DNA of 64,000 nucleotides from UMGS1312 sp964631595. Its GTDB lineage: Bacteria; Bacillota; Clostridia; Oscillospirales; CAG-272. The DNA is taken from the NCBI GenBank assembly GCA_964631595.1, contig CAZVXL010000002.1, positions 49,142 through 113,141 of the forward strand, given 5' to 3'. This document shows positions 25,420 through 34,026 of the stretch, piece by piece (position 1 is the first letter of the stretch; each line of letters opens with the position of its first letter). The notes below the pieces were generated by a model. That model had not been told where the DNA came from, searched no databases, and saw only the letters and a list, made by a program, of their open reading frames with translations. Position numbers and translations under genes: made by a program.

Positions 25420-27102
25420 TCAGCTGACAGGATCGCCCTGATGTACATCCTCATAGAATGCAAGGTAGCGGGCGATAACGGTGTCGACATTTTCGGCATC
25501 TGCCGCTTCCGCGTATACGAGATTGTTATCTACCTCGTCCTTGAGATCCTTGACAGATTCATCGTATTCGGCGGCGGACATGGCTTCTATGCGCGCCCAA
25601 ATTGATGCGGAATAAGCATCGAGAGCGACCATCATATCCTTGTTGTCATCGTTCAAATAGTCCGTGAAGCCGAGATACGGGCTGATGAGAGAATCGAGAT
25701 TCTGCTGCTTGCCGGTCTCCCAGTAGCTCATCGGAAGATCCTCGCCGGGGTAGGTGATGAATACGTTGCCGGTGTCAACAAGATTCATCTTGTAATCGTC
25801 ACTTATGATCTTGATCGTCTGCTCACCGGATACGGTAAGCTCGGTGTTGTATTCCCAGTGCTTGCCCTCAACGCCGTACTGAAGAAGCGTGCGGACGGTG
25901 GGGTCTGTGTTGATAAGAGTAATGATCTCCATGGAACGACCGACGTCGAGAGAATACAGGCTTACGCCGAACATGGACTGATAAACGTCCGCGGTCTCCG
26001 CACGGGGACGCTCGATCACGTTGATGTAGTAATCGTCCGCGTACTTGCCGATCTCGCTTCCGTCGCAGGTGACAACACCGACGCCGAATTCGGTCACAGC
26101 GGAGGAATCTGCGGCGATGTAGCCCTTCTCCTGAAGCTCCTTCATCATGACTACGGTCTTGTTGAACTGCTTGAGTCCGAGCACGTTTCTGAGGGCATGA
26201 CGCGACGTGGGATCGTTCTCATCGGATATAAGAGATGCGATGAGAGAGAAGGACTCGGTATCGTTGCTGCTGTTCCAGAATCTTATACCGGAAGCCCAAG
26301 CCGAATTCAGCAGGGGAGTCACATTCGAGGAAGCGCCGACTGCTTCGATAAACGGCTGGCAGTCGAGCAGGGTGGTGAGCTCACTCGGATCGAAGTACAG
26401 GCTGTCGCACAGCTCCTTGTTTACGAGGAGATATGTATAATCACCGATCACGTGGTTGTTGGGAACCGCAAAGGTGGTCGGATCTCCGGGAAGCTTGCCC
26501 CAATCAAGGAAGGTCGGGTAAACATATGATTTGATAAGCTTTGACGAAGCGCTCAGATACTCATCTATCGGGGAGAGATATCCGTTCTCCGCATAGAAAG
26601 CGAACTCATCGTAGCCGCGGATGCAGAAGATATCGAGCTGATTTGCGGTAGCTGCGGGATATACCTCCTCAACCTCTCCGTTATCACCTATAACGGTATC
26701 GGCAACGGTGGTAGCCTCGGTGGTCTTTGCGGCGATGGTCTCGCCTCTCTTGAGTGCCTCCTTCTCGGCCTTCTTTCTTTCGGCCTCCTCCTCGGCACTG
26801 AGCTTCTCCGCCTTCTCTACATCAAGCACTCTCTGGTGGATAGCCTCGTCGTACTCATCGTCGGGTATCGCATGAATGTCGATGGCGGTCTTGTAATTCT
26901 TTTTGGTGATCTTGTTAATGGCGGCCTCAACCTGAGCGATGGCTGCATCGGTGGTGTCCTCGGAAGTGGGGAGCCACAGGGTGAGCGTCATGTTGTATTT
27001 CGCATTTTCGGATAGATCGTTAGTTGCGGAGCCGTCACCGCAGGCAGTCATTCCCGCGAGCATGGCAACTGCAACAAGAAAGCATGAAAGCTTTTTTTTC
27101 AT
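25420..27102 (-). CDS. Extracellular solute-binding lipoprotein (ABC transporter type), orphan
   Basis: A 560-residue secreted lipoprotein: signal peptide with lipobox ending at C21 (GMTAC). The body resembles family 1 sugar-type solute-binding proteins of gut Firmicutes (NMTLTLWLPTSEDT at the start of the mature part). Residues about 92-150 form an unusual insertion: a strongly charged helical stretch (EKLSAEEEAERKKAEKEA) then a Thr-rich segment (KTTEATTVADT). No permease or ATPase gene is adjacent, so its partners are encoded elsewhere or it acts without them. It has its own strong promoter and AGGAGG ribosome site. The ligand is unknown; the downstream oxidoreductase hints at a carbohydrate. 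Confidence 0.85.
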   Translation of the reverse strand: MKKKLSCFLVAVAMLAGMTACGDGSATNDLSENAKYNMTLTLWLPTSEDTTDAAIAQVEAAINKITKKNYKTAIDIHAIPDDEYDEAIHQRVLDVEKAEKLSAEEEAERKKAEKEALKRGETIAAKTTEATTVADTVIGDNGEVEEVYPAATANQLDIFCIRGYDEFAFYAENGYLSPIDEYLSASSKLIKSYVYPTFLDWGKLPGDPTTFAVPNNHVIGDYTYLLVNKELCDSLYFDPSELTTLLDCQPFIEAVGASSNVTPLLNSAWASGIRFWNSSNDTESFSLIASLISDENDPTSRHALRNVLGLKQFNKTVVMMKELQEKGYIAADSSAVTEFGVGVVTCDGSEIGKYADDYYINVIERPRAETADVYQSMFGVSLYSLDVGRSMEIITLINTDPTVRTLLQYGVEGKHWEYNTELTVSGEQTIKIISDDYKMNLVDTGNVFITYPGEDLPMSYWETGKQQNLDSLISPYLGFTDYLNDDNKDMMVALDAYSASIWARIEAMSAAEYDESVKDLKDEVDNNLVYAEAADAENVDTVIARYLAFYEDVHQGDPVS

Positions 27103-27164
27103 GTCTGTAACCTCCTAGGATTAGCGTATCCGACTTATCGGAATTACGCATAAGGGCTTATATA

Positions 27165-27193
27165 ATGATACTACATTTGGCGTTTTATGTCAA
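27165..27193 (-). promoter_or_regulatory. Promoter for the solute-binding lipoprotein
   Basis: On the minus strand, TTGACA (27193-27188) and TATCAT (27170-27165) with a 17-base spacer, about 63 bases before the start codon. Confidence 0.85.
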
Positions 27194-27254
27194 TAGAGAT
27201 TTGTAATAGTTTTACACCGTAATATTTTTATTTACAATTTGGAGAGAGGCTCTG

Positions 27255-28538
27255 TCAGTCGAGATAATCCTTCAGTCTCTTGGAGCGGCTCGGGTGGCGG
27301 AGCTTGCGGAGAGCCTTGGCTTCGATCTGACGTATACGCTCACGGGTGATGTTGAATTCCTTGCCGACCTCCTCAAGAGTACGGGTGCGACCGTCGTCGA
27401 GACCGAAGCGGAGCTTCAGCACGTGCTCCTCACGGGGAGTGAGCGTGTGAAGGACTTCGTTGAGCTGCTCTTTCAGAAGCTCATACGACGCGGCCTCGGC
27501 GGGAGCCGGAGAATCGTCATCGGGAATGAAATCTCCGAGATGGCTGTCCTCCTCCTCACCTATAGGCGTTTCAAGGGAGACGGGATCCTGAGCGATCTTC
27601 ATGATCTCACGCACCTTGTCGGCGCTCATGCCGATGTTTTCCGCGATCTCCTCTGCGGATGCCTCATGACCGAGCTCTTGCAGAAGCTGGCGCGAAACTC
27701 TTGATACCTTGTGTATCGTCTCAACCATGTGGACGGGAATACGGATCGTGCGTGCCTGATCCGCGATGGCGCGGGTGATAGCCTGCCTTATCCACCATGT
27801 TGCATAGGTGGAGAACTTGTAGCCCTTGGTGTAATCGAACTTTTCCACAGCCTTCATCAGACCGAGATTACCCTCTTGGATAAGATCGAGGAAGAACATT
27901 CCCTTGCCGACGTACCTCTTTGCGATGCTTACGACAAGTCGGAGGTTAGCCTCCACCAGCTCGTCCTTGGCGCGCTCGGCGGCGGCATTGACCTTTTCGT
28001 CTCCGTCCTCCTTCCACTGCGACATCTTCTCCGCGAGATACAGCTCACGGTCGGCGTCGAGCAGGGGCACCTTGCCGATCTCCTTGAGATACATACGCAC
28101 GGGATCGTCAATGGCAAGTCCCTCTTGAGTGAGCATCTTTTCCATGTCCTCGGCTGTTCCGAGCTGCTCTACCTCACTTTCGATCTCCTGAAACTCCGGA
28201 GGATTCATGTAATTCGTGACTTCAATGCCGTTGCTTTCGAGAGTTTCGTAGATCTTTTCGATCTGGTCTATGTCGTACTCGGCATATTCGAGAGCCTCCA
28301 TGATATCGGAGTTTGAAAGGGAGCCCTTTGATTTGCCCTTTTCGATAAGATCCTTGACATCGACCTTTTTGCCGTTCTGCATACCGTCGGCCTTGCCCTC
28401 GGCAATGAGAGCTGCCGCTTCTGCCGCCGCCGCATCGTCCTCCTCCGAGGGGATCGACTCGTCAAATTCATCGAATACGGTGTCCTTTACCGTGTTCTCG
28501 TCCTCTGCGATGATATCGCCTGTCTTGCCTTTTTTCAT
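27255..28538 (-). CDS. rpoD: Primary RNA polymerase sigma factor RpoD (SigA)
   Basis: A 427-residue housekeeping sigma factor. The N-terminus is a Glu/Ala-rich acidic stretch and a short region 1.1. Then come DPVRMYLKEIG (1.2), the highly conserved 2.1-2.4 block (LRLVVSIAKRYVGKGM, FSTYATWWIRQAI), region 3, and the 4.2 helix-turn-helix (LEEVGKEFNITRERIRQIE). It recognises the TTGACA/TATAAT promoters seen throughout the window. It follows dnaG by 43 bases in the classical macromolecular-synthesis arrangement. Confidence 0.98.
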   Translation of the reverse strand: MKKGKTGDIIAEDENTVKDTVFDEFDESIPSEEDDAAAAEAAALIAEGKADGMQNGKKVDVKDLIEKGKSKGSLSNSDIMEALEYAEYDIDQIEKIYETLESNGIEVTNYMNPPEFQEIESEVEQLGTAEDMEKMLTQEGLAIDDPVRMYLKEIGKVPLLDADRELYLAEKMSQWKEDGDEKVNAAAERAKDELVEANLRLVVSIAKRYVGKGMFFLDLIQEGNLGLMKAVEKFDYTKGYKFSTYATWWIRQAITRAIADQARTIRIPVHMVETIHKVSRVSRQLLQELGHEASAEEIAENIGMSADKVREIMKIAQDPVSLETPIGEEEDSHLGDFIPDDDSPAPAEAASYELLKEQLNEVLHTLTPREEHVLKLRFGLDDGRTRTLEEVGKEFNITRERIRQIEAKALRKLRHPSRSKRLKDYLD

Positions 28539-28581
28539 TCCTTGATCCTTTCGTTATATGTAGCTTAAATTATTAACTGCC

Positions 28582-30342
28582 TTATTGCTTCGGGACGTCC
28601 GCATCTTTGCGCTTTTTCGACAGGATGCGCGCAATATCCTCAACAGATGAGCCGTCATCCTCCGTCGCGGCTCTCATGCGGCGAACGTTTTCCTCAAAAA
28701 CGGCATCGCTGTTGTCTGTCAGCTTCTGCCGCGCAAGCGACATTTTCATCGCTCTTGAGACCTCGTCCTGAGTGAAGCTTTCCGAGAGCTGACCGAATTC
28801 AAAGCCTCCGCTGTCGCTTGCCTCGGTGATGAACCCAAACAGCCTCTTGCCGAGCTCGGTCGGGAAATCCTCCTCCGAGAGCGCAACACCGTCAACGGAG
28901 TGAGCGGTAAGCTCCTCCCTTGACAGGAGTATTCCGAGCACAGCCTCCTCAAGCCTTGCGGCGAGAGGCGCTTTTGCAAAGTCCGGATTCACACGGTCGG
29001 ACAGCCCGAGGGTTTCGCGCACCAGCTTTTCGCGGTCGGTCTTCTTTTGCTCCGCGACTTTTTTCTTCAAAGCGTACGCAACGTCGCGCTCCACCGCGCC
29101 TTCGTCGATACCCATGATCTTTGCGAGCCTTGCCGAATAGATCTTGCGCTCAACGCTCGAGGGCATATCGGCAATAAACGAAACTACGCGCCGTATCGCC
29201 TTCAGCTTTTCCTCGTCATTTGTCAGATCGTGCTCCGACAGGATCCTGCCTACGGTGAATTCGAATCTTGTCCTGCTTTTGCCGAGAAGCTCGTCGAATT
29301 TTACGGCTCCGAATTTGCGTATGTATTCGTCGGGGTCCTTGGCATCCTCCACACGCAGTATCTTCGCATCGAGACCGACCTCACCGAGAAGGCGGAACGC
29401 CTTGTCCGCGGCTCTTTGACCGGCATCGTCACTGTCATAGGATATTATGACGCGTCCCGTGTGCTTTGCGAGCAGCCTTGCCTGATCCTGAGTTATCGCG
29501 GTACCGAGAGTCGCCACGGAGTTCTCAAAGCCCGCCTCATGGAGCGCGATAACGTCCATGTACCCCTCACACAGGATTATCTGCTCGGAGCAAACGCTCT
29601 TGGCGTAGTTCAGGGCAAACAAATTGCGCCGCTTGTTGAATACTGGGGTGTCTGCGGAGTTGAGATATTTCGGGAGAGAGCCGTCGAGGACGCGTCCTCC
29701 GAAGGCAACTATGTTTCCTGCGGTGTCGATTATCGGAAACATGACTCTGCTTCTGAATATATCGTAAAGAGAATTGTTCTTTTCGCTTCTTTTGCACAGA
29801 AAGCCCGCTGTCAGCTCATCGTCGGTGAATCCGAGCCCTCTCAGATGATCTCTCACCGAGGCGAAGCCCGAATCCGCGTATCCGAGCCCGAATCTCCGTA
29901 TCACCGCCTGCGAGAGTCCTCTGCCCGTCAGATATTCGCGCGCCGCGGCGCCCTCGTCCGATTCGAAAAGAGCTGTTCGGAAGAATTTTGCGGCGGCGAG
30001 ATTCATCTCGTAAAGCCTCTTGCGGGAAACGCCGTCCCTTTGGTGCGTGTCGCTGTCGGGGAGCGAGATCCCCGCGCGCTTCGCGAGGAACTCCAGCGCT
30101 TCGCGATAGTCGAGGTTTTCCGCGCGCATGATAAAGCTTATCACATCGCCTCCCGCACCGCAGCCGAAGCAATAAAACGATGAGGTGGCGGAGAATACCG
30201 TAAATGACGGAGTCTTCTCCGAGTGGAAGGGGCAGAGTCCCGTGTAATTTGCACCCGCACGCTTGAGCGTGACGTATGAGGAGATCACGTCTTCGATGCG
30301 GCAACGATTCTTCAGCTCCTCAATTACCGCTTGCCTTACCAT
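28582..30342 (-). CDS. dnaG: DNA primase
   Basis: A 586-residue primase that makes RNA primers at the replication fork. The zinc-binding domain uses C37, H40, C58 and C61. The TOPRIM catalytic core includes ILCEGYMDV and SYDSDDAG. The C-terminal helicase-interacting part (after about residue 440) is present. GGAGGG lies before the start at 30342. It lies between dgt and rpoD, an order common in Clostridia. Confidence 0.97.
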   Translation of the reverse strand: MVRQAVIEELKNRCRIEDVISSYVTLKRAGANYTGLCPFHSEKTPSFTVFSATSSFYCFGCGAGGDVISFIMRAENLDYREALEFLAKRAGISLPDSDTHQRDGVSRKRLYEMNLAAAKFFRTALFESDEGAAAREYLTGRGLSQAVIRRFGLGYADSGFASVRDHLRGLGFTDDELTAGFLCKRSEKNNSLYDIFRSRVMFPIIDTAGNIVAFGGRVLDGSLPKYLNSADTPVFNKRRNLFALNYAKSVCSEQIILCEGYMDVIALHEAGFENSVATLGTAITQDQARLLAKHTGRVIISYDSDDAGQRAADKAFRLLGEVGLDAKILRVEDAKDPDEYIRKFGAVKFDELLGKSRTRFEFTVGRILSEHDLTNDEEKLKAIRRVVSFIADMPSSVERKIYSARLAKIMGIDEGAVERDVAYALKKKVAEQKKTDREKLVRETLGLSDRVNPDFAKAPLAARLEEAVLGILLSREELTAHSVDGVALSEEDFPTELGKRLFGFITEASDSGGFEFGQLSESFTQDEVSRAMKMSLARQKLTDNSDAVFEENVRRMRAATEDDGSSVEDIARILSKKRKDADVPKQ

Positions 30343-30402
30343 AAATACCCTCCTCTCCTCTCATTGCATCACGGAAGCGGGGCACACCCGCCCCTCTCCG
30401 AT

Positions 30403-31422
30403 CTAATTTTTTGTTCCGACCCATACGTTCGGTATAAAAAGCTCCTTGTAGAGATCTATCGCGTACCTGTCGGTCATGCCCGATATGTAGTCGCAGACAC
30501 AGCGCTCCACAGGCTCGGTCTTTGTGTTTTCGTAGTAAATGCCCGGCATCTGCTCGGGAAATTTCACGAAATGCTCGTACAGCCTTGCGAGAAGCTCCAT
30601 TGCCTTGCTGTCCTCGGACTTTGCCTCCGGATTGAGATAGACACGCTCAAAGAGAAAATCTCTCAGCTCCATCATGGCGTCCCCGACGGCGTCGCTCATG
30701 CGTATCTCGTTTCTTCCCGTGCTTTCCTTTATTATGTCGCTCACAAGCGTGTTTATCCTTTTGGAATGTGTGTTGCCGAGCACCTCAAGTATGTGCGCGG
30801 GAATGTCGGAATTGTCGAGTATTCCGGCGCGGCAGGCATCGTCGATATCGTGATTTATGTATGCGATCCTGTCGGCGTATTTTATGATTATGCCCTCAAG
30901 GGTGGAGGCAAGCGAGCTTCCCGTGTGATTTACAATGCCGTCGCGCACCTCCCACGTGAGATTCAGACCGGCGCCGTTGTTTTCGAGATGCTCCACGACA
31001 CGCAGACTTTGCTTGTAATGGGTAAAGCTTGGGTCATAGCACTTCTGCATGACCTCCTCTCCGGCGTGACCGAAGGGAGTGTGACCGAGATCGTGACCGA
31101 GAGCGGCTGCCTCCGCCAGATCCTCGTTCAAACAGAGCGAGCGTGCGATTATCCTTGCGATCTGCGTTACCTCAAGAGTGTGTGTCATTCTTGTGCGGTA
31201 GTGCTCGTCTATGGGTGAGAGAAACACCTGCGTTTTCCGCATGAGACGGCGAAACGATTTGGAGTGGATGATGCGGTCGCGGTCGCGCTGAAAATCGGTG
31301 CGGTTGGGACACGGCTCACAGGGATGCTCCCGTCCCGCAGTCGCGGCAGACGAAAATGCGTAGGGTGAGAGAAACAGCTTCTCTCTCTCAAGATACAGCT
31401 CTCTTACACAGGGCTCCGACAT
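30403..31422 (-). CDS. dgt: Deoxyguanosinetriphosphate triphosphohydrolase-like HD protein
   Basis: A 339-residue HD-domain dNTP triphosphohydrolase of the short clostridial type. The metal-binding His and HD motifs are seen in RMTHTLEV and LGHDLGHTPFGHAGE, and the substrate-region signature DRDRIIHSKSFRRL lies near residue 50. Members hydrolyse dNTPs to deoxynucleosides and triphosphate; the exact specificity here is unknown. The start at 31422 has GGGAGGTG upstream. dnaG begins 60 bases after it ends. Confidence 0.92.
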   Translation of the reverse strand: MSEPCVRELYLEREKLFLSPYAFSSAATAGREHPCEPCPNRTDFQRDRDRIIHSKSFRRLMRKTQVFLSPIDEHYRTRMTHTLEVTQIARIIARSLCLNEDLAEAAALGHDLGHTPFGHAGEEVMQKCYDPSFTHYKQSLRVVEHLENNGAGLNLTWEVRDGIVNHTGSSLASTLEGIIIKYADRIAYINHDIDDACRAGILDNSDIPAHILEVLGNTHSKRINTLVSDIIKESTGRNEIRMSDAVGDAMMELRDFLFERVYLNPEAKSEDSKAMELLARLYEHFVKFPEQMPGIYYENTKTEPVERCVCDYISGMTDRYAIDLYKELFIPNVWVGTKN

Positions 31423-31598
31423 GGTACACCTCCCACGGAAATTACGTATAAAATAGGGAATATGCTAAACTGCTACTTATAATATACGCAAAAACAGCGA
31501 AAATTACTTTTTTTGAGCGATCGCGGGGGCTTGTTTGGGGTATGTACACGGTATCGGGGCGGAGAACACCGTCAGGCGCTCCGTCGCACAGCGAAACG

Positions 31599-31631
31599 AA
31601 AAAATCGGACAAGGCGAAGACGTCTTGTCCG
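31599..31631 (-). terminator. Intrinsic terminator after rpmE
   Basis: On the minus strand, stem CGGACAAG / CTTGTCCG with a 10-base loop is followed by a run of T. It separates rpmE from dgt. The remaining 170 bases before dgt show no clear promoter. Confidence 0.85.
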
Positions 31632-31650
31632 ACACTTTTCAAAAATAAGC

Positions 31651-31866
31651 TTATTTGCCCATGTTGCGGCGCTTGTTAAACTTATCTACACGTCCGCCGC
31701 TGTCTACCAGCTTCTGCTTACCGGTAAAGAAAGGATGACACTTGGAGCAAATATCTACACGAAGCTCGCCGTTGCTGTCAGCCTTTGCAGAACGAGTTGT
31801 AAAGGTCTCACCGCAGGCACAGCGAACCTGTACTTCCTTGTAATCGGGATGGATTCCAGCTTTCAT
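31651..31866 (-). CDS. rpmE: Ribosomal protein bL31 (zinc-binding form)
   Basis: A 71-residue large-subunit ribosomal protein. It begins MKAGIHPDY and has the four cysteines of the zinc-containing form: C16, C18, C40 and C43. Cysteine-bearing L31 is the form used when zinc is available; no cysteine-free paralogue is in the window. It has its own promoter and terminator and so forms a single-gene unit. Confidence 0.97.
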   Translation of the reverse strand: MKAGIHPDYKEVQVRCACGETFTTRSAKADSNGELRVDICSKCHPFFTGKQKLVDSGGRVDKFNKRRNMGK

Positions 31867-31910
31867 GATTTCACCTCATTCCATGCTAATAAATATACAT
31901 TACTCTACAG

Positions 31911-31939
31911 AGTATAACATAAACGGCGGCGAATTGCAA
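31911..31939 (-). promoter_or_regulatory. Promoter for rpmE
   Basis: On the minus strand, TTGCAA (31939-31934) and TATACT (31916-31911) with a 17-base spacer, about 45 bases before the start codon. Confidence 0.78.
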
Positions 31940-32028
31940 TAGGTTTTCGAAAAATATTTTGCGCTTTTTGGAGATGTGCGATTTTGCGAGCCGCTCTGCG
32001 AAAAATCGTCCGTAAAGGCACCGAGCCG

Positions 32029-32057
32029 TTGACAAACAGATGATTGTGAAGTAAAAT
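32029..32057 (+). promoter_or_regulatory. Promoter for the 32086-35772 operon
   Basis: TTGACA (32029-32034) and TAAAAT (32052-32057) with a 17-base spacer. Confidence 0.82.
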
Positions 32058-32085
32058 AATACTATCAAATAACGGGAGTATTGTT

Positions 32086-33279
32086 TTGCTTTGCACAAAT
32101 AGAAATTATTCGAAAAAGCTGATACGCGGTGCGGTGCTTTTCACCGTCATCGCCCTGCTGCTGCAATGTATTGCCGTGTTCTTTATGACTCCGACAGGCG
32201 TTGCGGGGCTGTTTCCGTATATCCTGCTTGCACGCTCCGAGACAGTCAATACCGCAGATGCATCTCTCGGAGAGTATTTTCCGCTTCATAAGGAGGCGGA
32301 GGAGGCGGGACTTATAGTTCTGTCCGTTGATACAAATGTCGCGGCATCCTACAGACTGGCATCGGATTATCTCGAGTTTCTCGGGAAATTCACGGATATC
32401 TCCGCAGTGGCGCTCTATACGCAGAATATGAAGGTGAACTCCATGTCCTCTGCGGCGGAGACGGGCGATTACGAGAAGTTTTCCGCCGTCTGCGACAACG
32501 AGCGGAAATTGGGTGCGCTGCCGAATCAGCTCATAGATCTTGCGGGAAAGGTGTATACCCTCAACAGCCGCCTCTCCCCCGACAAGAAGCTGAAAATGTG
32601 CGGCATCAAGGGAAGTATGTCTCTCGGCGACCTGATAAAAAGTCTCAGCTCCGACCTTATCACAACTCCCGGCGGCTTCAGCGGCGAGCATACGGAGGTC
32701 TTGGATGCAAGGACGGAGACGGAGTATGCCGCGCTTTTCGAGAAGCACGCAGAAAGGCTGAGAGAGCTTCTCGGAAGCAGCTATGACTATCACGCACAGA
32801 GGAGCGCCTTTGCCGCGGCGGGAACGCTTGAGGCGAGCACGGCGGCGCTGAATCTCGGAAAGTACGCTCCTGCCGGAGAGGGCGCTGTCTTTGCCCTCAT
32901 GCCGGAGCATCTGTGTAAAGAGGATTCGCCGTTTCTTGAGGCGGCGCGCGAAATATACGGAAGCGTGCTTGTGACAAGGGTATTCTACAGCGATTGCGAG
33001 AGCCTTGAGGACGGGAAGACCGTTTTGCGGGACAGCTCCGGTATCCCGAGGATATTCGACGGCATCAGGATCGCGGCGGCGGACAGACTTGACGGCTTTG
33101 GGAAATACCGTGCCATGACCGGCAGCGACGGCAGCATCGGAAAGGATGACGTTGCTCGGGAAATGATAAGCGCCGCGGGGAAGGAGACCTTCTTTATAAT
33201 AGGCGGCTCGGAGGCTGTCGATTTCGGCGTTGAGGAGGAAGCGGAAAAGACGGGCACGGTGACGGCGTCACCTGCGTGA
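32086..33279 (+). CDS. Unknown membrane-anchored protein
   Basis: I do not recognise this 397-residue protein. It has one N-terminal hydrophobic helix (about residues 13-34), so most of it should lie outside the membrane. The rest is a mixed alpha/beta globular sequence without cysteine-rich or repeat features; it ends in an acidic, Glu/Thr-rich tail. The start is taken as TTG at 32086 because GGGAG lies 7 bases upstream and a strong promoter 30 bases upstream. It heads a unit with a GNAT protein and rqcH, spaced 18 and 6 bases apart, so it may be co-expressed with ribosome quality control, but that is only context. Confidence 0.75.
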   Translation: MLCTNRNYSKKLIRGAVLFTVIALLLQCIAVFFMTPTGVAGLFPYILLARSETVNTADASLGEYFPLHKEAEEAGLIVLSVDTNVAASYRLASDYLEFLGKFTDISAVALYTQNMKVNSMSSAAETGDYEKFSAVCDNERKLGALPNQLIDLAGKVYTLNSRLSPDKKLKMCGIKGSMSLGDLIKSLSSDLITTPGGFSGEHTEVLDARTETEYAALFEKHAERLRELLGSSYDYHAQRSAFAAAGTLEASTAALNLGKYAPAGEGAVFALMPEHLCKEDSPFLEAAREIYGSVLVTRVFYSDCESLEDGKTVLRDSSGIPRIFDGIRIAAADRLDGFGKYRAMTGSDGSIGKDDVAREMISAAGKETFFIIGGSEAVDFGVEEEAEKTGTVTASPA

Positions 33280-33297
33280 GAGACACTTGGAGGCATT

Positions 33298-34020
33298 ATG
33301 CTGATTCATGAGGATAGGGAGCTTGAGCGCGCGGCTATGTCGGGCGATTTCGATATCATTGTTCCCGTGAGCGTGTATCTGCCCGAGGACGGCGGAGAGG
33401 CGCAGATCACCGCCTACGATGCGGTGTGGGATATCTGCAAGCGCTATGAAGAAAGAGAGCACGGCGGTCTTCTGACCGATGAGGCGCGGCGGAGGCTGTG
33501 CGATGAGATCGAACCGACGGTTCGGAGACTCGGCTATGACATCGACAGAAAGGGAAGCCGCGTGATACTTGAGTATCGCCTTGACGGGTGTGAGCCTTGT
33601 GCCGAGGCTGACGGCGGCGCCGTTATAATTCACTCCGAGCGGGAGACGGCGGGAATACCGTGCTTGGTGCTGCACCGTCCCGAGCCCGATCCCGCCGATG
33701 AGACGGACGTCTGCGCCGCAGTGATGTGCGACGGGGCGATATGCGCCGTGGCGGGTGTCAACGATTACGCCGATGACGATGCGGTGGAGATATATGTGGA
33801 AACGGCGAAAAAGTACCGCGGGCGCGGCTTCGGAACGGCGGCGGTAAGAGCGCTTGCCGCTCATCTTTGCGGGCAGGGGTGCAGTGTGGCGTATAACTGT
33901 GCCGAGACCAACCGAGCATCCTCGGGAATAGCCGAGCGGCTTTCAATGACGCTTGTCGGCAGACGGTACAGCATTATCTGCTACGCCGGAAAAATAATCG
34001 ATTCAAAAGAGAAAGAGTGA
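33298..34020 (+). CDS. GNAT-family N-acetyltransferase-like protein
   Basis: A 240-residue protein whose C-terminal half is a GNAT domain: the acetyl-CoA loop reads KYRGRGFGTAAVRAL (about residues 163-177), preceded by a beta-strand block and followed by an N-E-T-N-type helix (NCAETNRASSGIAERLS). The first 95 residues are a separate part I cannot assign. The acceptor is unknown. Ribosome site TTGGAGG precedes ATG 33298. It is the middle gene of a three-gene unit ending with rqcH. Confidence 0.75.
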   Translation: MLIHEDRELERAAMSGDFDIIVPVSVYLPEDGGEAQITAYDAVWDICKRYEEREHGGLLTDEARRRLCDEIEPTVRRLGYDIDRKGSRVILEYRLDGCEPCAEADGGAVIIHSERETAGIPCLVLHRPEPDPADETDVCAAVMCDGAICAVAGVNDYADDDAVEIYVETAKKYRGRGFGTAAVRALAAHLCGQGCSVAYNCAETNRASSGIAERLSMTLVGRRYSIICYAGKIIDSKEKE

Positions 34021-34026
34021 TGGAAA

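Noticed and set aside
31423..31598. Promoter for dgt
   Set aside because: AT-rich TATATTATAA is present on the minus strand, but no -35 with acceptable spacing was found.
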